From the NCBI RefSeq assembly GCF_008831285.2, contig NC_045139.1, positions 11,876,704-11,940,703 on the forward strand: 64,000 nt of DNA. Direction: 5' to 3'. A program made the translations under genes and the position numbers. Each line of letters starts with the position of its first letter. The first letter of the stretch is position 1. Below are positions 1-20,560 of the stretch, piece by piece. Under the pieces are notes generated by a model, which saw only the letters and a list, made by a program, of their open reading frames with translations, was not told the origin of the DNA and ran no database searches. Origin of the DNA: Nymphaea colorata (Eukaryota > Streptophyta > Magnoliopsida > Nymphaeales > Nymphaeaceae).

Positions 1-711
1 TACACAAAATAGAACAAATGCAAATGAACTCTTCTATATGTCACCAATGAAAGCCCTAATTTTCATATGTTACACTAAGACAATTTAACTGCATAGAAAC
101 CTTAGTTCTAATATATAAAAAATGAAGCTTGATATTTGCAACACAAATGGATGAATATTGTATGGTGCATGAAAGAATTAATTCAGTCTAGCCAACTTGT
201 GCTAACTTAATAAAGGAGAATATATTATATGCATGAAATGTGAGACCCAATAGCCTCTATGAACCTTAGGTGGGAAATTAAAGTGATCACACGTGTGGTT
301 GAGGTTGATCCTCAGGATCATATTTCAAGGTGAACTTAAATCTAAGTGTATGTGAAATGAAATGTAATGATTAAATAGAAATCACAAATGCATATGAAAT
401 ATTACATGAAGAAAATGCATGTATAATCTGATGAAATATAATTAGCCTAAATTAATTATATGCTAATCCTAAAATACACCTATGTCTAAACCATAGGCCG
501 ATAAGAAGAAATTAATATACAAGTGGCCTCCTCTAATCTGGGTGCCATCTAGGTGGAGAGTCCTTGATGAATCATGCTTCCAAAGTGGGCCTTATCTACT
601 TAGGCTTTCCTTATCTTGTTTTATATTTTATCTTAATTGAATTAAACTAATAATTGCTAATTATCCTAAATTAGTTTCCTATTGCTAAAAACCATAAGTT
701 GACAAAAATCT
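1..711. other. AT-rich intergenic stretch, no gene seen
   Basis: I see no open reading frame with recognisable protein character, no splice-bounded exon and no RNA gene. The sequence is AT-rich and unstructured up to the start of the 469-bp tandem duplication. Confidence 0.5.
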
Positions 712-1094
712 GTCCAAATGGGTTCACCTTTCTGGAAAGTTCTACACTATTTTAGATGGATGGCAAGAAGAGGATACTAAATGGTTGAAATGAAAGGTAA
801 GAAATAAGGAATGAACTAATGATGTAGAGAAAAAGGAAAGGAAAGAAACTATTATAAAAATTTGTTTGCATATGAGAGAAGAAAAGGAAAGGAATTGTTA
901 AACATTTAGGTTTTTTTATGATAATACCCTTAATAATGTGATTATCATACAATTGTTCTAACAAAATATTAATCTTTTAAACCCAATGTATCTCTCACTT
1001 GCCCTTGTCTAATAGCGGATTAAGTTTGATTAAAATGTAATTAATTGTATTAATTTCCCTTTGATGTTCTCCAATTTGATGCTTATTTTTATTT

Positions 1095-1143
<49 letters not shown>

Positions 1144-1616
1144 CGTCTTACATAGTATTAATTTTTTACTACTGAAAATTGTCCAAATGGGTTCACCTTT
1201 CTGGAAAGTTCTACACTATTTTAGATGGATGGCAAGAAGAGGATACTAAATGGTTGAATGAAAGGTAAGAATTAAGGAATGGACTAATGATGTAGAGAGA
1301 AAGGAAAGGAAAGAAACTATTATAAAAATTTGTTTGCATATGAGAGAAAGAGAAGGAAAGAAATTGTTAAACATTTAGGTTTGTTTATGATAATACACTT
1401 AATAATGTGATTATCGTACAATTGTTCTAACAAAATATTAATCTTTTAGACCCAATGTATCTCTCAGTTGCCCTTGTCTAATAGTGGATTAAGTTTGATT
1501 AAAATGCAATTAATTGTATTAATTTCCTTTCGATGTTCTCCTATTTGATGCTTATTTTTATTTTTATAATATACATATACGTCTTACATAATATTAATTA
1601 TTGACTACTAAAAATT
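712..1616. repeat. 469-bp tandem duplication, two copies
   Basis: The string gtccaaatgggttcaccttt occurs at 712 and again at 1181, and the two stretches stay alignable for the whole unit with scattered substitutions. Copy 1 runs from 712 to about 1180 and copy 2 from 1181 to about 1616. The main length difference is a TA microsatellite, long in copy 1 and reduced to a few bases near 1570 in copy 2. No coding capacity is apparent. Confidence 0.9.
1097..1142. repeat. (TA)n microsatellite
   Basis: About 22 uninterrupted TA units sit inside the first copy of the tandem duplication. The equivalent place in copy 2 has only a short atatacatatac stretch, so the expansion or contraction postdates the duplication. 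Confidence 0.95.
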
Positions 1617-3665
1617 TTGTGAAAACTCTTATGATGATAATGCAATTGCAACTTATTTTATTTTCTTTGTTTCAGTTTAGTTTTAGAAAAGTTTAAGTAA
1701 TAAATTATAAGTTTAAGTTGTTAAATAATTTGCACCAATATATTCCAATGAATTTTGTTTTTCTTTTCTTTTTGCTTATATATACCTATAAAATATAAAT
1801 GAAATAGAAAGAAAAAATTTTGCTAAGCTTGTAAATCGTATTTCTCTTAAAGTATTTTGAATAACTTTAGATATTACAATGTGTTTTTAAGGGCATGTTT
1901 GTTATCTTGTAAAAACTAGAGTGCTTTTCCTCCCAATCTCACCCATCTAGAGGGATTGTGGTTAAACATGTTTCTTCTTTTCTTTCCCTTTTCTCTCATT
2001 TTCTTCCCATCCAATGTAATAAATTTTAATCATTTCATTTCTCTCATCCCTTATTGACAATCTCAATACAATTTCATCAACTATTTCCTGCTTTCTTTTC
2101 CTGATTTTCCCTCCATCCAAACAAGCCATGAAGGAATGCTCTAGATCATGCAACCTAAGATAGAGAATCCTATTCACACTAGAAACTTCTCAATGCTCTG
2201 CTTTCCTAAAATAAATTTTACTATCTTAATTATCCTAACAAAGTACTTATTTGCTTAATATCTAATCTTTTTAATGAACAAAAAAAGGCTACCAGTGCTC
2301 CTCAAGATGCCAACTAGAAGGAAGACCCTCTCCAAAATCAGTAGCCACTAAATCTCTTGCCTAAGGGTGTGCTTCATGGCCTTCAGGTCTTAAATTTGGC
2401 CACATAGATCCTACATTTGTGTGAGATTGTTGAGGCAGACAAAGGAGGAAGGGAATTAGCTGGTGATGTGCTGCCTAGTTTTCTTTCTACTTACCCAATG
2501 GTGGAGATGTCATAGACATCCCAACAATAGAGAGAAGCTTTCATGGCTTGCCAACTTCTTGTTGTCTGCCAAATGGTTGGGTTAGAGAAAAGGGATTGAG
2601 ACATGCACCATTGATCTCTTCTTATTTATGCTTCAACAGGATAAGAGAGGGCCTGCAACACGAGAGGTTGCAATGGAGCCCCTAATCTCTATGTTTCAGG
2701 TAGGGCTGAAACAAATGTCCCCAATCCCATTTTTTTCTGTTTTAGTAAGAGAAAAGGGCTGCAATGCATTACCTGGCCATCTATTTTCCTTCCAAAAGAG
2801 ATGGGGGGACTTTCAATGCCAGATTTGAGATAAAGAACATTTTTTTGGTTCTCAAATGTTGATTTCCATTATTAACATTTGTGATGCCATCCTTAGACAA
2901 AAATAAATTTTGCCTCTTTCATTAGCTCCCATGGAACATACCACTACTCACTTGATCAGGTCTCATCATTTCAATGTATGAACCCAAATATTACAACAAT
3001 TTTAGGATAGGTTATTGAATGACCTTCCTATTAACTTGCAATTAGAATGGGTTGAACAAGCACACGGGTGTTATTCAGCTTCTTTGCTGACCCTTCTTTG
3101 CTCCCTGATTTTCTGCCCCATATGCAAAGCATTTTCTTTTGGGACATGGCCCCCCACCTAGGCAATGTTGCATGCATGCTTTATTACAAAAGATAAAGTC
3201 CACACCAAGTGGAATTTTAAGAGCTAATTGTTGTGCTCTATATGAATTCCATGATAAAAAAAATTATTTACCATCTTCTTTGGGCATGTAAAGAAGATAA
3301 AAAGCTTTATCATGAATCGTGGCAGCATCATTTTCTAGTGATCTCACAAGAATTGTTTGCTCATGATCTTCTCTTTGGAGCAACATTTGTAAGGCTATCT
3401 AAGAAATGACTCTTTCTTTAAAGAACCTGGTTATGCACTTCTTTGTATGCCAAATTTGATTAAGTAGAAACAATATGATATTTAGAAGGGAAAATTATGA
3501 TGTTTAACACCTACTCCATAATGTTTGAGCAAAGGTTCTATGTTTGTAAAATCTTATTGGCAACCTGAGTCCATTTCTCATTTTTTATTGTTGGTTACTC
3601 TTTGCACCTTGCTTCTGCATTCATTTTTCTTTGGATGTTGACTTGTTTAATGAAGCTCATTTCAA

Positions 3666-3730
<65 letters not shown>

Positions 3731-5030
3731 AAAGGCATGTTCTCGGAATCTTAGTCATATGTTGAATTTCTCTTTTTTCTTGTCTTCTATGTAGTTGTGA
3801 CATTTTTTTCGTAAGCCACATTCCTTCAATAGACAAGAACATAATGGTTCACTATTAACTCCTTTCATGGCATTACTAGTTTATTGATATCAATACAACA
3901 CTTGCAATATTAACTTTACAAAGACACATGCTTTGATATTTCTATGACATTTCTTATATGTTTCTATGTGTTCTTGTACCTAAATATACTGATATTTTTT
4001 TCAAATCCGCTCAAAATAACACCATTTGATGATTCATTAAAAAAAATCGTTTATTTAAAAAATATCAACAACGAATTATGGCTACAAGGTTGTTTTACAC
4101 ATTGGAGTGGCATTTAGAAGTACGCTTGGTGATACTTTTATGAGATTAGCATAATTTTTTTTGGTACGAGTTGAATGAGTTATATGTACTGATAAATGGC
4201 TATAGTTTATGACACTATAATATTAGTATATATTCAAAAACATCTCCATTTTTTCACTCTGATGAGTAGTACGTAATATATAGTAATTAATTGTAACAAT
4301 TTATTGTTTGTTATTTCATGATGCATAATTATATCACAAATTGTAGGTTGCTGGTTCTTTGGAGGTGCTTATCTTACTGTTAAAATGTAGTTAGATAGAC
4401 GTGCTAGCCAAAAGGGGGCTTCCCTATCTTGTAATAAATGACTTGGTGTTTTAACTATTTATTGATCTTGTCTTTGACTCAATAATGTATGAAGATGAAT
4501 TTTGAACCTTTCATTTTCTTACAATAGGTGATTGAAACAAGTTCAATTTGTTTTTGTACAATTCATATTTATTTTTTTTCCAATAAGAAATAGTGGATTT
4601 ATGATTCTTAGTTTCATCAAACAAGAAATCAAAGATCCTCATGATTTAATCGTTTTTATAACAAACAAGGAATCTCAAAATTCCTTGATTTGAAATCCTA
4701 GGATCTTAGATCCATGAATCTCTAATCTTAGGTGATTTGAGACAACCTAAATAATCTTTCAATGCATCTAACCCATAGTTACCATAAAAATGCATGAGTC
4801 TAGTATAAACAAGGCCCCATGGGATTGACACCACTTTTGGAAAGGGTTGTAATAGAGGATTGGGAAATTGCCACAAGCTGGTCCCTTCCTTGATTGTCTT
4901 TCCCCAAAATCAATTCCTATTCATTAGGAAACATTTTACCTAAACTTTAGCTAAAATGTAGTGGGGAGACTCTATTTCTCAATTCCCATTCTACTAATGC
5001 TTGACTTCCCTAATCTCTATGCTGCCCCCC
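1617..5030. other. Intergenic stretch without supportable gene
   Basis: Short open frames occur, but none shows a domain, motif or plausible splice context. A CT microsatellite lies at 3666-3730. The stretch 2300-3400 is slightly richer in GC and could be old transposon remnant, but I cannot name it. Confidence 0.4.
3666..3730. repeat. (CT)n microsatellite
   Basis: A nearly pure CT tract of about 65 bases, broken by two TTTC interruptions. Confidence 0.95.
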
Positions 5031-5471
5031 TATAACAACTCGACCCACTCCTAGGCTCGAGACCTTGGTTCGGCGGATCCCAACCCGCCCCCTAGCAGTT
5101 TCAGCTCCAACCTCAAAAAGGCTAGGAACCAGGACAATCATCTCATTAAAGCCTCCCTTTATAAGCCCTTGAAGATCCCTCACAATCTTCGATACAGGAC
5201 TAAACTTCTGGGGTGTTACAATCCACCCCCTTAAGGCACACACATCCGCGCGTGTGGGACCCCAGGTCCGAGTGTTGAACCGGCTCTGATACCACTATAA
5301 CAACCCGACCCACTCCCGTGCTCGGGCCCCTGGTTCGACGGATCCTAACCCGCCCCCTAGCATTTTCGGTTCCTAGTCTTTTTAGGATTGGAACCAAAAC
5401 TGCTAGGGGGTGCGTTGGGATCTGTCGAACCAGGGGCCCGAGCCCGAGCCCGAGAGTGGGTCGGGTTGTTA
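5031..5471 (-). mobile_element. TRIM-like miniature LTR element with rearranged 5' LTR
   Basis: Read on the minus strand, a 190-bp terminal repeat (5031-5220) starts TGTAACACCCC and ends GTTGTTATA. It is separated by a ~76-bp internal domain (5221-5296) from a second, partial copy of the same repeat (from 5297). The internal domain carries the two signals of an LTR element: a primer-binding site TGGTATCAGAGCC (complement at 5282-5294), matching the 3' end of plant initiator-methionine tRNA, and a polypurine tract TTAAGGGGGTGGAT beside the 3' terminal repeat. It encodes nothing, so it fits a terminal-repeat retrotransposon in miniature, which must be mobilised in trans. The upstream LTR copy is broken after ~80 bp and joined to an inverted copy of itself. 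Confidence 0.75.
5298..5471. repeat. 174-bp near-perfect inverted repeat (hairpin)
   Basis: The left arm begins taacaacccgacccactc at 5298. The right arm ends with its complement, gagtgggtcgggttgtta, at 5471. The arms are about 80 bp each, with a few mismatches and one small gccc-repeat indel, separated by about 12 bases near 5378-5390. Both arms derive from the LTR of the TRIM-like element. A transcript would fold into a long GC-rich stem. Confidence 0.9.
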
Positions 5472-6228
5472 CACCCCCACTACCACAGTAGCTCCTCTTG
5501 TGGAGACCCACATCCATGAAGATGATTCCTTGGTGAAATATAATGAGAAAAGAAGAGATTGCATAAAACCTAATCTATGAAATCTACATGCATTAACCTA
5601 CATAGTTGAAGCTCAAAATCAAATATCTAATTAATATGCTTGATGGAAATGCATGGGATGCAGTTTATCAGAGTTCTAGAATGTGACAAGTATAGAAAAA
5701 TTGAAATGACATGAAAATTCTAGGTGCCCATGTTTAAAAAACTAGAAATTGGCTGACGAGTATAATCCTATTGTTAGCCAAAACCATAAAATCTAGAACA
5801 CCCAAACCTCTAGGATGCATGATCCAAATGTATGAAAGTAAGTATGAAGCCATTGCAATGTAACATAAATATGGTGTAAAAAGGAGAATATAGATGACAA
5901 AAATAAAAAATGCTAGTGTGACCTAACTAGAGAACATAAAAAACAATTGGGACATATGTAGGCAGGTAGAAACTATTGTTAGATAAAACTTTTGTGCATG
6001 TAAATTAACTTAAATATACTAAATGCATGAAAGATCTAATCATGATCTACCTTTTATACTACAACAAAAACAAAATGTGAATGAAAAGAAAGTAAAATCC
6101 AGCATTTTTAATAAAAAATAAATACCATGTCTACTAGCGAGCAAAACCCTATCTGTGATCACACAAATAATAACACTACACCTATATAAATTACAAAAAT
6201 ACTATAACATGAAAATATATACCTTTGT
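5472..6228. other. Intergenic spacer between the two TRIM clusters
   Basis: AT-rich DNA with no recognisable gene or repeat. Confidence 0.45.
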
Positions 6229-6830
6229 TGTAACACTCCACTTTGAAAAGTTTAGTCTTGCATTTAAGAATGTGAAGAATCTCGAGGGACTTACAATGGG
6301 GGTTGTTAAATAGTTGTTTGTCTTAGTTTCAAACCTCCTCAGAGTTAGCACCAAAGCTTTTAGGAGGTTGGTTGAGTTTCACAAAACCAAGTTTTGATAT
6401 TTGGTATCAAAGCCATTCAACACTTAGACTTAGGGTCCCACACATGTGGACATGTATGCTTTAAAAGAAGTGGATTGTGACACCCTATTTTGAAAAGTTT
6501 AGTATCTTCGATGACTTATAAAGGGAATTGTCAAATGGTTGGTTGTCTTAATTCCTAAGTTATTCGGGATTGGAATCATAGCTGCTAAGGAGTGGGTTGA
6601 GATAAACCAAACCGGGTTGTGACATTATTGTAATACTCCACTTTGAAATGTTTGGTCCTATGTTGAAGATTGTAAGAAATCTTCATGGGTTTAAAAAGGA
6701 GTTGTTAAGTGGTTGACTATCCTGGTTTTTATGTTTTTTTGGGTGAAAACCAAATTTGCTATGAAACAGGTTGGGATCTGCTAGAAGGAGGCCCAAGCTC
6801 AGAGTGGGCGGGGGTTGGGTCAGGTCTTTA
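6229..6830 (+). mobile_element. TRIM-like cluster with three LTR copies
   Basis: A diverged plus-strand relative of the 5031-5471 element. LTR1 (6229 to about 6400, starting tgtaacactcc) is followed by an internal domain with a primer-binding-site-like tggtatcaaagcc at 6402 and a purine tract aaaagaagtggat ending at 6475. LTR2 (6476-6624) starts tgtgacaccc and ends gttgtgaca. After only four bases, LTR3 (6629 to about 6830, starting tgtaatactcc) follows directly with no internal domain. The LTR-internal-LTR-LTR order suggests unequal recombination or a nested insertion. Similarity to the minus-strand element is clear in the LTR start, the tggtatca site and the following motif on tcccacacatgtgg. 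Confidence 0.7.
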
Positions 6831-9800
6831 TTAAACATAAGAGATAGATATCCAAACCTACCTAAAAGTTGAACAAAGCCAATACTAAAACTAGCATATG
6901 CATGTATTGAGAGGAAAGAAAAGTTACCAAGTATTCCTTCTTAAAGCTTGAGTTTATGTCATGCATTCATATATCTAACCGCATATGGAAAAACAGTTCA
7001 AAACCAATGAGATGATGTCGGAAATTAGAAGAATAAACAAAAACAAAATAAAAAAAAATGAAGCACCTACAAATAAGACTTGATCTTGTATATATATGCC
7101 TAAAGACAAAGATAAGACGGAAATTGTGGTCAGTCTTCTCGAGAAAGTAGATGAAACAATAGATTGTTGTCTTCAAAGTGTACAATAGTATTTTTCACAC
7201 ATCTTTTACAAAGATTGATATGTCCAAAAGTACAATAAGGCTCAAGCTAAAAAGGATGAAAATGAAGAAGGTTGAAGATGCCTAGCCTCGAAAAACCCTC
7301 ATTGTTGAAAGTGTTAAGAGCCTATGAACGTTTCATGGAACCTCATTCCTCTTACTATAAACCTTCAAAATAATAAACAATGATGAAGAATGGACATAAG
7401 CAAAAGAAGTGAACATGCTGGCAAGGTGAGAAAAGGAAAGGATCTATTAGTAAAAACCCAAACACACCCGTAGGAATCCCACTATATTGTATGCTGGAAG
7501 AAGACAAAAAAGAAGACAATTTAAGCTGAATTGTCCTAGGAGTCGAATGAACTCCAAGGTTGAAAAATGTGTTCTTTTATTCATCAAACTCTCTAGAATG
7601 GGTACTAAGTTTTCAGAAAATTGTCAAAACTGTCAAAAAGTGCAAACTAACTTTCTCAAAATGAGTGAACTATGGGTTTCACTTATAAAACTTTCTCAAA
7701 GTTTTTCTTGGATCATAATTTTGGGCACGAATTTTTGGAACCCTTAATATGGTTCCAAATTTACTTGCAATACCAGTCCATTACACCAAAGTGATTCTAT
7801 CTTCTTCATTTTAGCACCATTTGACTTGAAATTTGAATTATAAGTCCTTGGTGCATAAAACAATGCAATCGTTGGACTTCAACCTTGAAAACATAGATGG
7901 GATGCACACATTAAACACTAAATACTTGATGCATCTTTTGCATCATTAGCTACTTGCTTGGCCCCTACACATTGAATAGGGACTTCTCATCATCACTATG
8001 GTTCTTCTCCACCCTCTCCTCCCACTCAAGCCTGCAGTGATGCAAGTTATCTCGAATTCCTTTCATGTCGGCCTTCATGGCCCTAATAGCCAGCCTCAGT
8101 CCCAGATTATGGACTGCCTTGCTTCCTAAATGTGATGTAAATGCATTCAAGGGCACTTAGATAAAAAAAACAAGTGAAGTAAATTAGGTTTAATTATTTT
8201 TAATTCATGTGAATAAATTTTTGTGGATCCCAACTTGCATGCAACCACATGTTATGGGCCAAACACACCAAACTTCCTCTCATTCATGACCGCCCCCTCA
8301 TTCCTATTTAGATTGCAAAAAAAAAAAAAGAAAAGAAAAGAGTGCAGCTCAACCTTTGAGCGATTCACAAAACATCGTTTAAACTTTGAACAATAACAAA
8401 CTACTTCTTAGATATCAAACTACTTTACAAACAACCACCTCTCTAATGGTTGTGAATGTGAACAGGTTATTTGTTAGGGCGTTCCACCTGTGACAGTAGA
8501 ATGTCCCAATTGCCTCATGCCACACAAGAAGATGAGCCATGTGTCATCAAACAGTTGAGGCATTCCTCCGTCAAGTAGTTGGGGCATTCAACTGTGGCAA
8601 GTGGAATGCACCAACACCCAAGTCACCTTCGTTGTGAGTGGAAAACATTATGACCCATGAGTGTAAAGAATATATCCTTTACTTCGAATGCCGTGATTGG
8701 AAACCAAAGGTTTTTCTCCACTTTTGTCTCATGTTCTGATGACCTTCACCCGTCAACACCTCTCTCTCTCACACACATCAATGGATCTCAGTTGTGAAAC
8801 TTGAAGATTCCCCTGCACAATCATAGAAATCCCACTCCGATGGGATTGGTCCTCCCTAGGTAATTGGAGATGCAAGATAGGAGTATCCCTTTACTACATT
8901 AAAGAGAAAGATTAAGGGAGTGAGTGCATCTTATGGGTAACGTTTCAGCATCAATCAAGAAAGCGCTCCCCTCTTGGAACTCATTTGATGTATTTTCGTG
9001 TTGAAAAAAAGATGATAGAATGTCGCATGAGTTCTCTCATTGCTTATTAGTTGAATTACACATTAGAAAGCTCAATTTCTTTACTCTCGGTAATTCAAAA
9101 TGAAATAGGGACTAGAATCAAGTTTTGCCCTAATTTGAAATGAAAGAGGGTTACTATTCCAGTAGTTTTTGTAAATGGAATGCCCTCCCATCAGTACAAG
9201 AATCAAGTTTAGCCCTAATGGAATTATCTGCTGCCTTTCAACCCTTTTTAGAGAACCAGTTATCAGCTTGATCTTAATGAATATAAAATTGAAAAACAAA
9301 ATATTATATGATTTTGACTCATATTTTGTTTTTTTTATATGTTATGCCCTCTCCTTACACACTCATGCCTTGACATATGCTTCTCCTACACGGTTCAAGC
9401 TACTTGTAAGGAATACCTGGTAGCAGCAACCACGCCATAGCAGATATGCTATTAGTTTTGTGCTACCTTAAGGGGCCAATTGGCAACTGTAAGAAACTGT
9501 TCATACCCCCAAGAACTTGCCCAAAAAGTAAAGACAAATTCGTGGAACAATTTAGCATAATATTCTATGAAGTTGCCTCGAATTCTTTTGGGTAGGTTTA
9601 TTAAACAATAACATTTTATTACTGTTGCCAAGTGGACCCTGAGCATTTTCATATGGTAAAGCAATACCACTCTCCTTTTATTTAAAGAAAAGCATTCCTT
9701 TGTCAAATTCATAACCTAATTCTACTCTAACGCGATTGAACTAACGATGGTGACAGGTAGAATGGCTTAATAACCTGCTCCTCAAACATTAAGCGCCTAT

Positions 9801-10092
9801 TCATTCACCTCAAAAATTTGAGGGGTGATTTGTCGATTCACGAGAAGATAGGTCTTAGTTTGTAAGTTCTTCTAAAACAAACAACCTGCTCTGCAATAGA
9901 GAGTGGATTTTCTAAAATTTGGTAAAATAATGCCGGATTTGGAATATTAGAGAAAATAATCTACTGAATAAGATATTTTAGTGTCTGGCCTGCGCAGTTG
10001 GAAGACTCGCAAATGTTGCTAGAAACTAGAAAGGTTCACGTTCAATCCAAAGGTTAACTGTTCGTGGTGTTAACTATGTGAAGCTGAACCAG
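6831..10092. other. Intergenic stretch upstream of the CCoAOMT-like gene
   Basis: No gene is supported. A minus-strand open frame at 7965-8156 has a fairly protein-like composition (it includes WEERVEKNHSDDEKS), but no start context, splice sites or recognisable domain. I treat it as a possible remnant only. No obvious TATA box was found just before 10093. Confidence 0.4.
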
Positions 10093-14700
<4,608 letters not shown>

Positions 14701-15774
14701 TATCTCCTGGAAGGTGACTGGAAGCTATTTATGGCCTTTAAAATTATGTATTTGCCAACAATTGCCTACTGCCAAGTGCGCAGGGGTTGAACCATTATAT
14801 AAGGAGGTTACGCTTGCAGAATTCTTGGGACCTTTCCAATTGCAAGTTCAAAAGTATCCTCCGTCTTTGGTAGGTCTACGTTAATCTTGGGTTATCTGCT
14901 TTGCTTCCAAAGGATTCCATTGAACTAAAAATAGTTTCTGAACATGCTTAAGTTTGGCTATAGCAGGAGATTTGCTCTTCAAAGTTTAGTTGGATCTGTT
15001 TGTGGTAGTATCTTTTGCCCCTTGTTTATCACTTCCTTCTTCAGCTGTATTTTTTTATCAAACTCTTTTATGAAGGCTCTCTCTCTCTCTCTCTTCTCTC
15101 GCTTATTTCTGTTCACTAATATGTACTTCATTGATGTATGATTTGTTGGTCCACATACATAGATTGAACAAAGAAAAAATGTGCTTAGCGATCAAAAAGG
15201 GGAGAAAGCTTAGACAGTAGGCTCAGGCTTGGTCTCATTTGCAGTTCGAAGCAAAGGGCAAGTATTGGATGAAATAGTTATGAATTGAGATGAAAACCTC
15301 TGTCATCTTTACGTTCTTCTGTCACAAACCCGACCCACTGAAACCCACAGAGAAAATACATTCCAAGCTACCTACTCAACGTGAAAGTAACACTGGCGTC
15401 ACGCCAGGCCCGAATGGAGAAAACAATTGGCTCTTCTGACTCCACTTCGCCCTGCTTTCTTCAGTTTCAGCCCTTCCTCTCACATTATTTCTCTTTCTCA
15501 ATTTTTTTTCGTTGCTGGTTAAAAGATCTTGACTGGATTTTCATCTTAACAAACATAAAAAATAAGGATCTCTGTGTGTGTGTGTATATATATGTTTGTG
15601 TGTGTGAAAAACATGTACCTATCAAACCCTCATGTACCAAACTTTGATGAGAATCTCAAGGATATCAGACAAAAAGATTAAGTTATAAATATTAAAACTA
15701 AGCTGCTCTTCATAGAGTTGACCCTTCAAAAGGAAGCGGGAGAGAAAGAAAGGAATTGTTTCCTTAATTGCAAC
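14701..15774. other. Downstream flank of copy 1
   Basis: Probably 3' UTR followed by intergenic DNA. Short CT (about 15078-15097) and GT/TA (15569-15604) runs are present. No further exon of the family and no other gene is visible. Confidence 0.4.
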
Positions 15775-16870
15775 CTTCTTGTTTCCTTTGGGAGTTGCTT
15801 GGGATTCCTGAAAAAACAATTGAATTTATGTATTTGTAACTTAATCTTCATTATGCAATTCCATCAAAATTGATGGTCTAAACGATTCTCATCAAATTTA
15901 GTGTATGAAGATATGCTACCTGTTTTCCATATTTTATAATAATAATATATAGAATATTGGTGTTACCCCATTCCACTTAGGACAGTTTTAAATCCAGACC
16001 CTCAAGATTGAGCACTAAAACTTTTTTGTGTAATATTGAATGTATACTATGCTAGTCATTTTTTTAGTTCAAATGCATTTTTAATCATAAAATAATTGAT
16101 GTCTCTTAAAATATCATAATTTTGATATTTGAAAAAACAAAACTTTACATAAGAACAACTTGATTAAGACATTGCTTGTATTAAATTAGTGGATATAAAC
16201 ATGTACATATATATTAGGGAGAGTCGGGCCCCCAAATACCCGACTTGGGTTAGCTCCACTTGGCAAATTTTTTAACTTGGCAAATTTTTTTAATGTCAAA
16301 TGACTGTTAATTATATTCAGCACCGAGGGGTTGCCATAAGAGATGAGGCGGGATTGGTAGTTAGTCAGTCTGACTATATTTTGAGCTCTCAACCCTAACT
16401 CCCTGAAAATCAACCTTCTTGAATGACTCAATCACATCAATTCTATTCATCAGTCAATTCAGGGTGCCACATCTTATACAATATTTGTTTTTACTTAAAA
16501 AAATTGTTAAATTTTTTAGTCAGTCTTCCCCCCTTGGCTCCATCTAACAGTGTTTTTATCATTAGAATCACGTGCATTTTACTCGCAGTTGCTTTATTAT
16601 TCTAGACTTGCCTAAGAAATTACCAAAACGCCCTCGTATTTTTTAAGTGCAAATATGAATAAAAGGTTATCAGTGTAATGTACTCTTTGAAAATAACAAA
16701 AATACCCCCTCACACTATGTGAGCTAGACAGCCTCCCGGATAAAGGGTATGCCAGCAATATAATTATCAGCAATATAATTATCAGTAAGATTAGCCACAA
16801 TATAGAAAAGTCAGCCCACTTATGGAATTAAATCCAAAAGTTTGGTCCCAGTGAAAGGTTTTCGTTTTTC
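15775..16870 (+). repeat. Duplicated block P, upstream flank of copy 2
   Basis: Sequence 15775-16202 aligns with 23212-23641. Sequence 16200-16320 (including gggcccccaaatacccgactt) aligns with 24470-24570, and 16565-16795 with about 25605-25825. The last portion is also found at 48700-48910. This block is the immediate promoter side of copy 2, so its copies mark places where the gene may once have been duplicated. Confidence 0.8.
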
Positions 16871-16878
16871 TCGTGGAA

Positions 16879-16886
16879 TATAAATA
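16879..16886 (+). promoter_or_regulatory. TATA box of copy 2
   Basis: TATAAATA lies about 94 bases before the ATG at 16973 and within the duplicated promoter block. This is the normal TATA-to-start spacing for a plant gene with a short leader. The core promoter therefore outlived the coding region. Confidence 0.6.
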
Positions 16887-16972
16887 CCAACCCTTCCATT
16901 CTTCAGGTTGTGTTGATTATATTGAACTGGGGAGGACTGGAGAGGCCGAGGAAGAGATTAGGGATGCCCAGC

Positions 16973-19880
<2,908 letters not shown>

Positions 19881-20049
19881 AAATTGACCCAAAAACTTTG
19901 TCTAGCTTCACTGCAATGGGATTTTTTGAAGACTGGTGTGGCTGCTAGTCCTCACTAGCTACACTATAGTTCCCCCAGGTTATTACGGGTCATGGATTTC
20001 TGGACCAAATCCATAAATAACCTAAAAAGTAAAACCCTAGGTCGTAGCA

Positions 20050-20560
20050 TTGGGCTGTAGAAGCCAGAAAATTAGGGGAAGGTGGCCGTGGCTCCATCTG
20101 GCCCCGTTGATTCCGCCCCGATCCATTCCCAAAATTGTGGGAATGCAACAGTTCCAAAATAACTAGATTTTTTTTTTTTATCCGATTGGTTGCATTTGGT
20201 AAGAAATTCTGAATCTAATGAGCAAATTGGATTCGAATGGGGCGGATCATTTTTTACAAACCAGATTTGTATGGTATTCCATTATTTTACTGTCGCAAGT
20301 GGAACCTCAAAACACCGAAGCTTTTCCCGTGTCTTTATGAACAACTATCCAATAAATAATGCAGTTTATATGGTATGGTATTTGGATCGTATGTTATAAT
20401 AAAAATGACCAAAATGTCCCTACCTGTTCAATGCACTACTTTTACCCCTATAAAGGCAGACGTAAAATGTGAAAGTTTTTCATACTATAAAATTACCAAA
20501 TTAACCATAGAAGAACATGCCTTTCCAATTTAAACGGCATGTCATGGATAGCATGTTTAT
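20050..20560. repeat. Duplicated block W
   Basis: It matches 58865-59380 in the same orientation. Shared words include gattccgccc, cccaaaattgtggg, atgcaacagttc, aatctaatgagcaaattgga and the later accaaaatg/catgtcatgga segment. No coding potential was recognised. Confidence 0.85.

Noticed and set aside
1061-1249. Open frame with long Ile-Tyr repeat
   Set aside because: It is only translation of the TA microsatellite inside the tandem duplication. Similar frames at 24227, 29874 and 58084 have the same cause.
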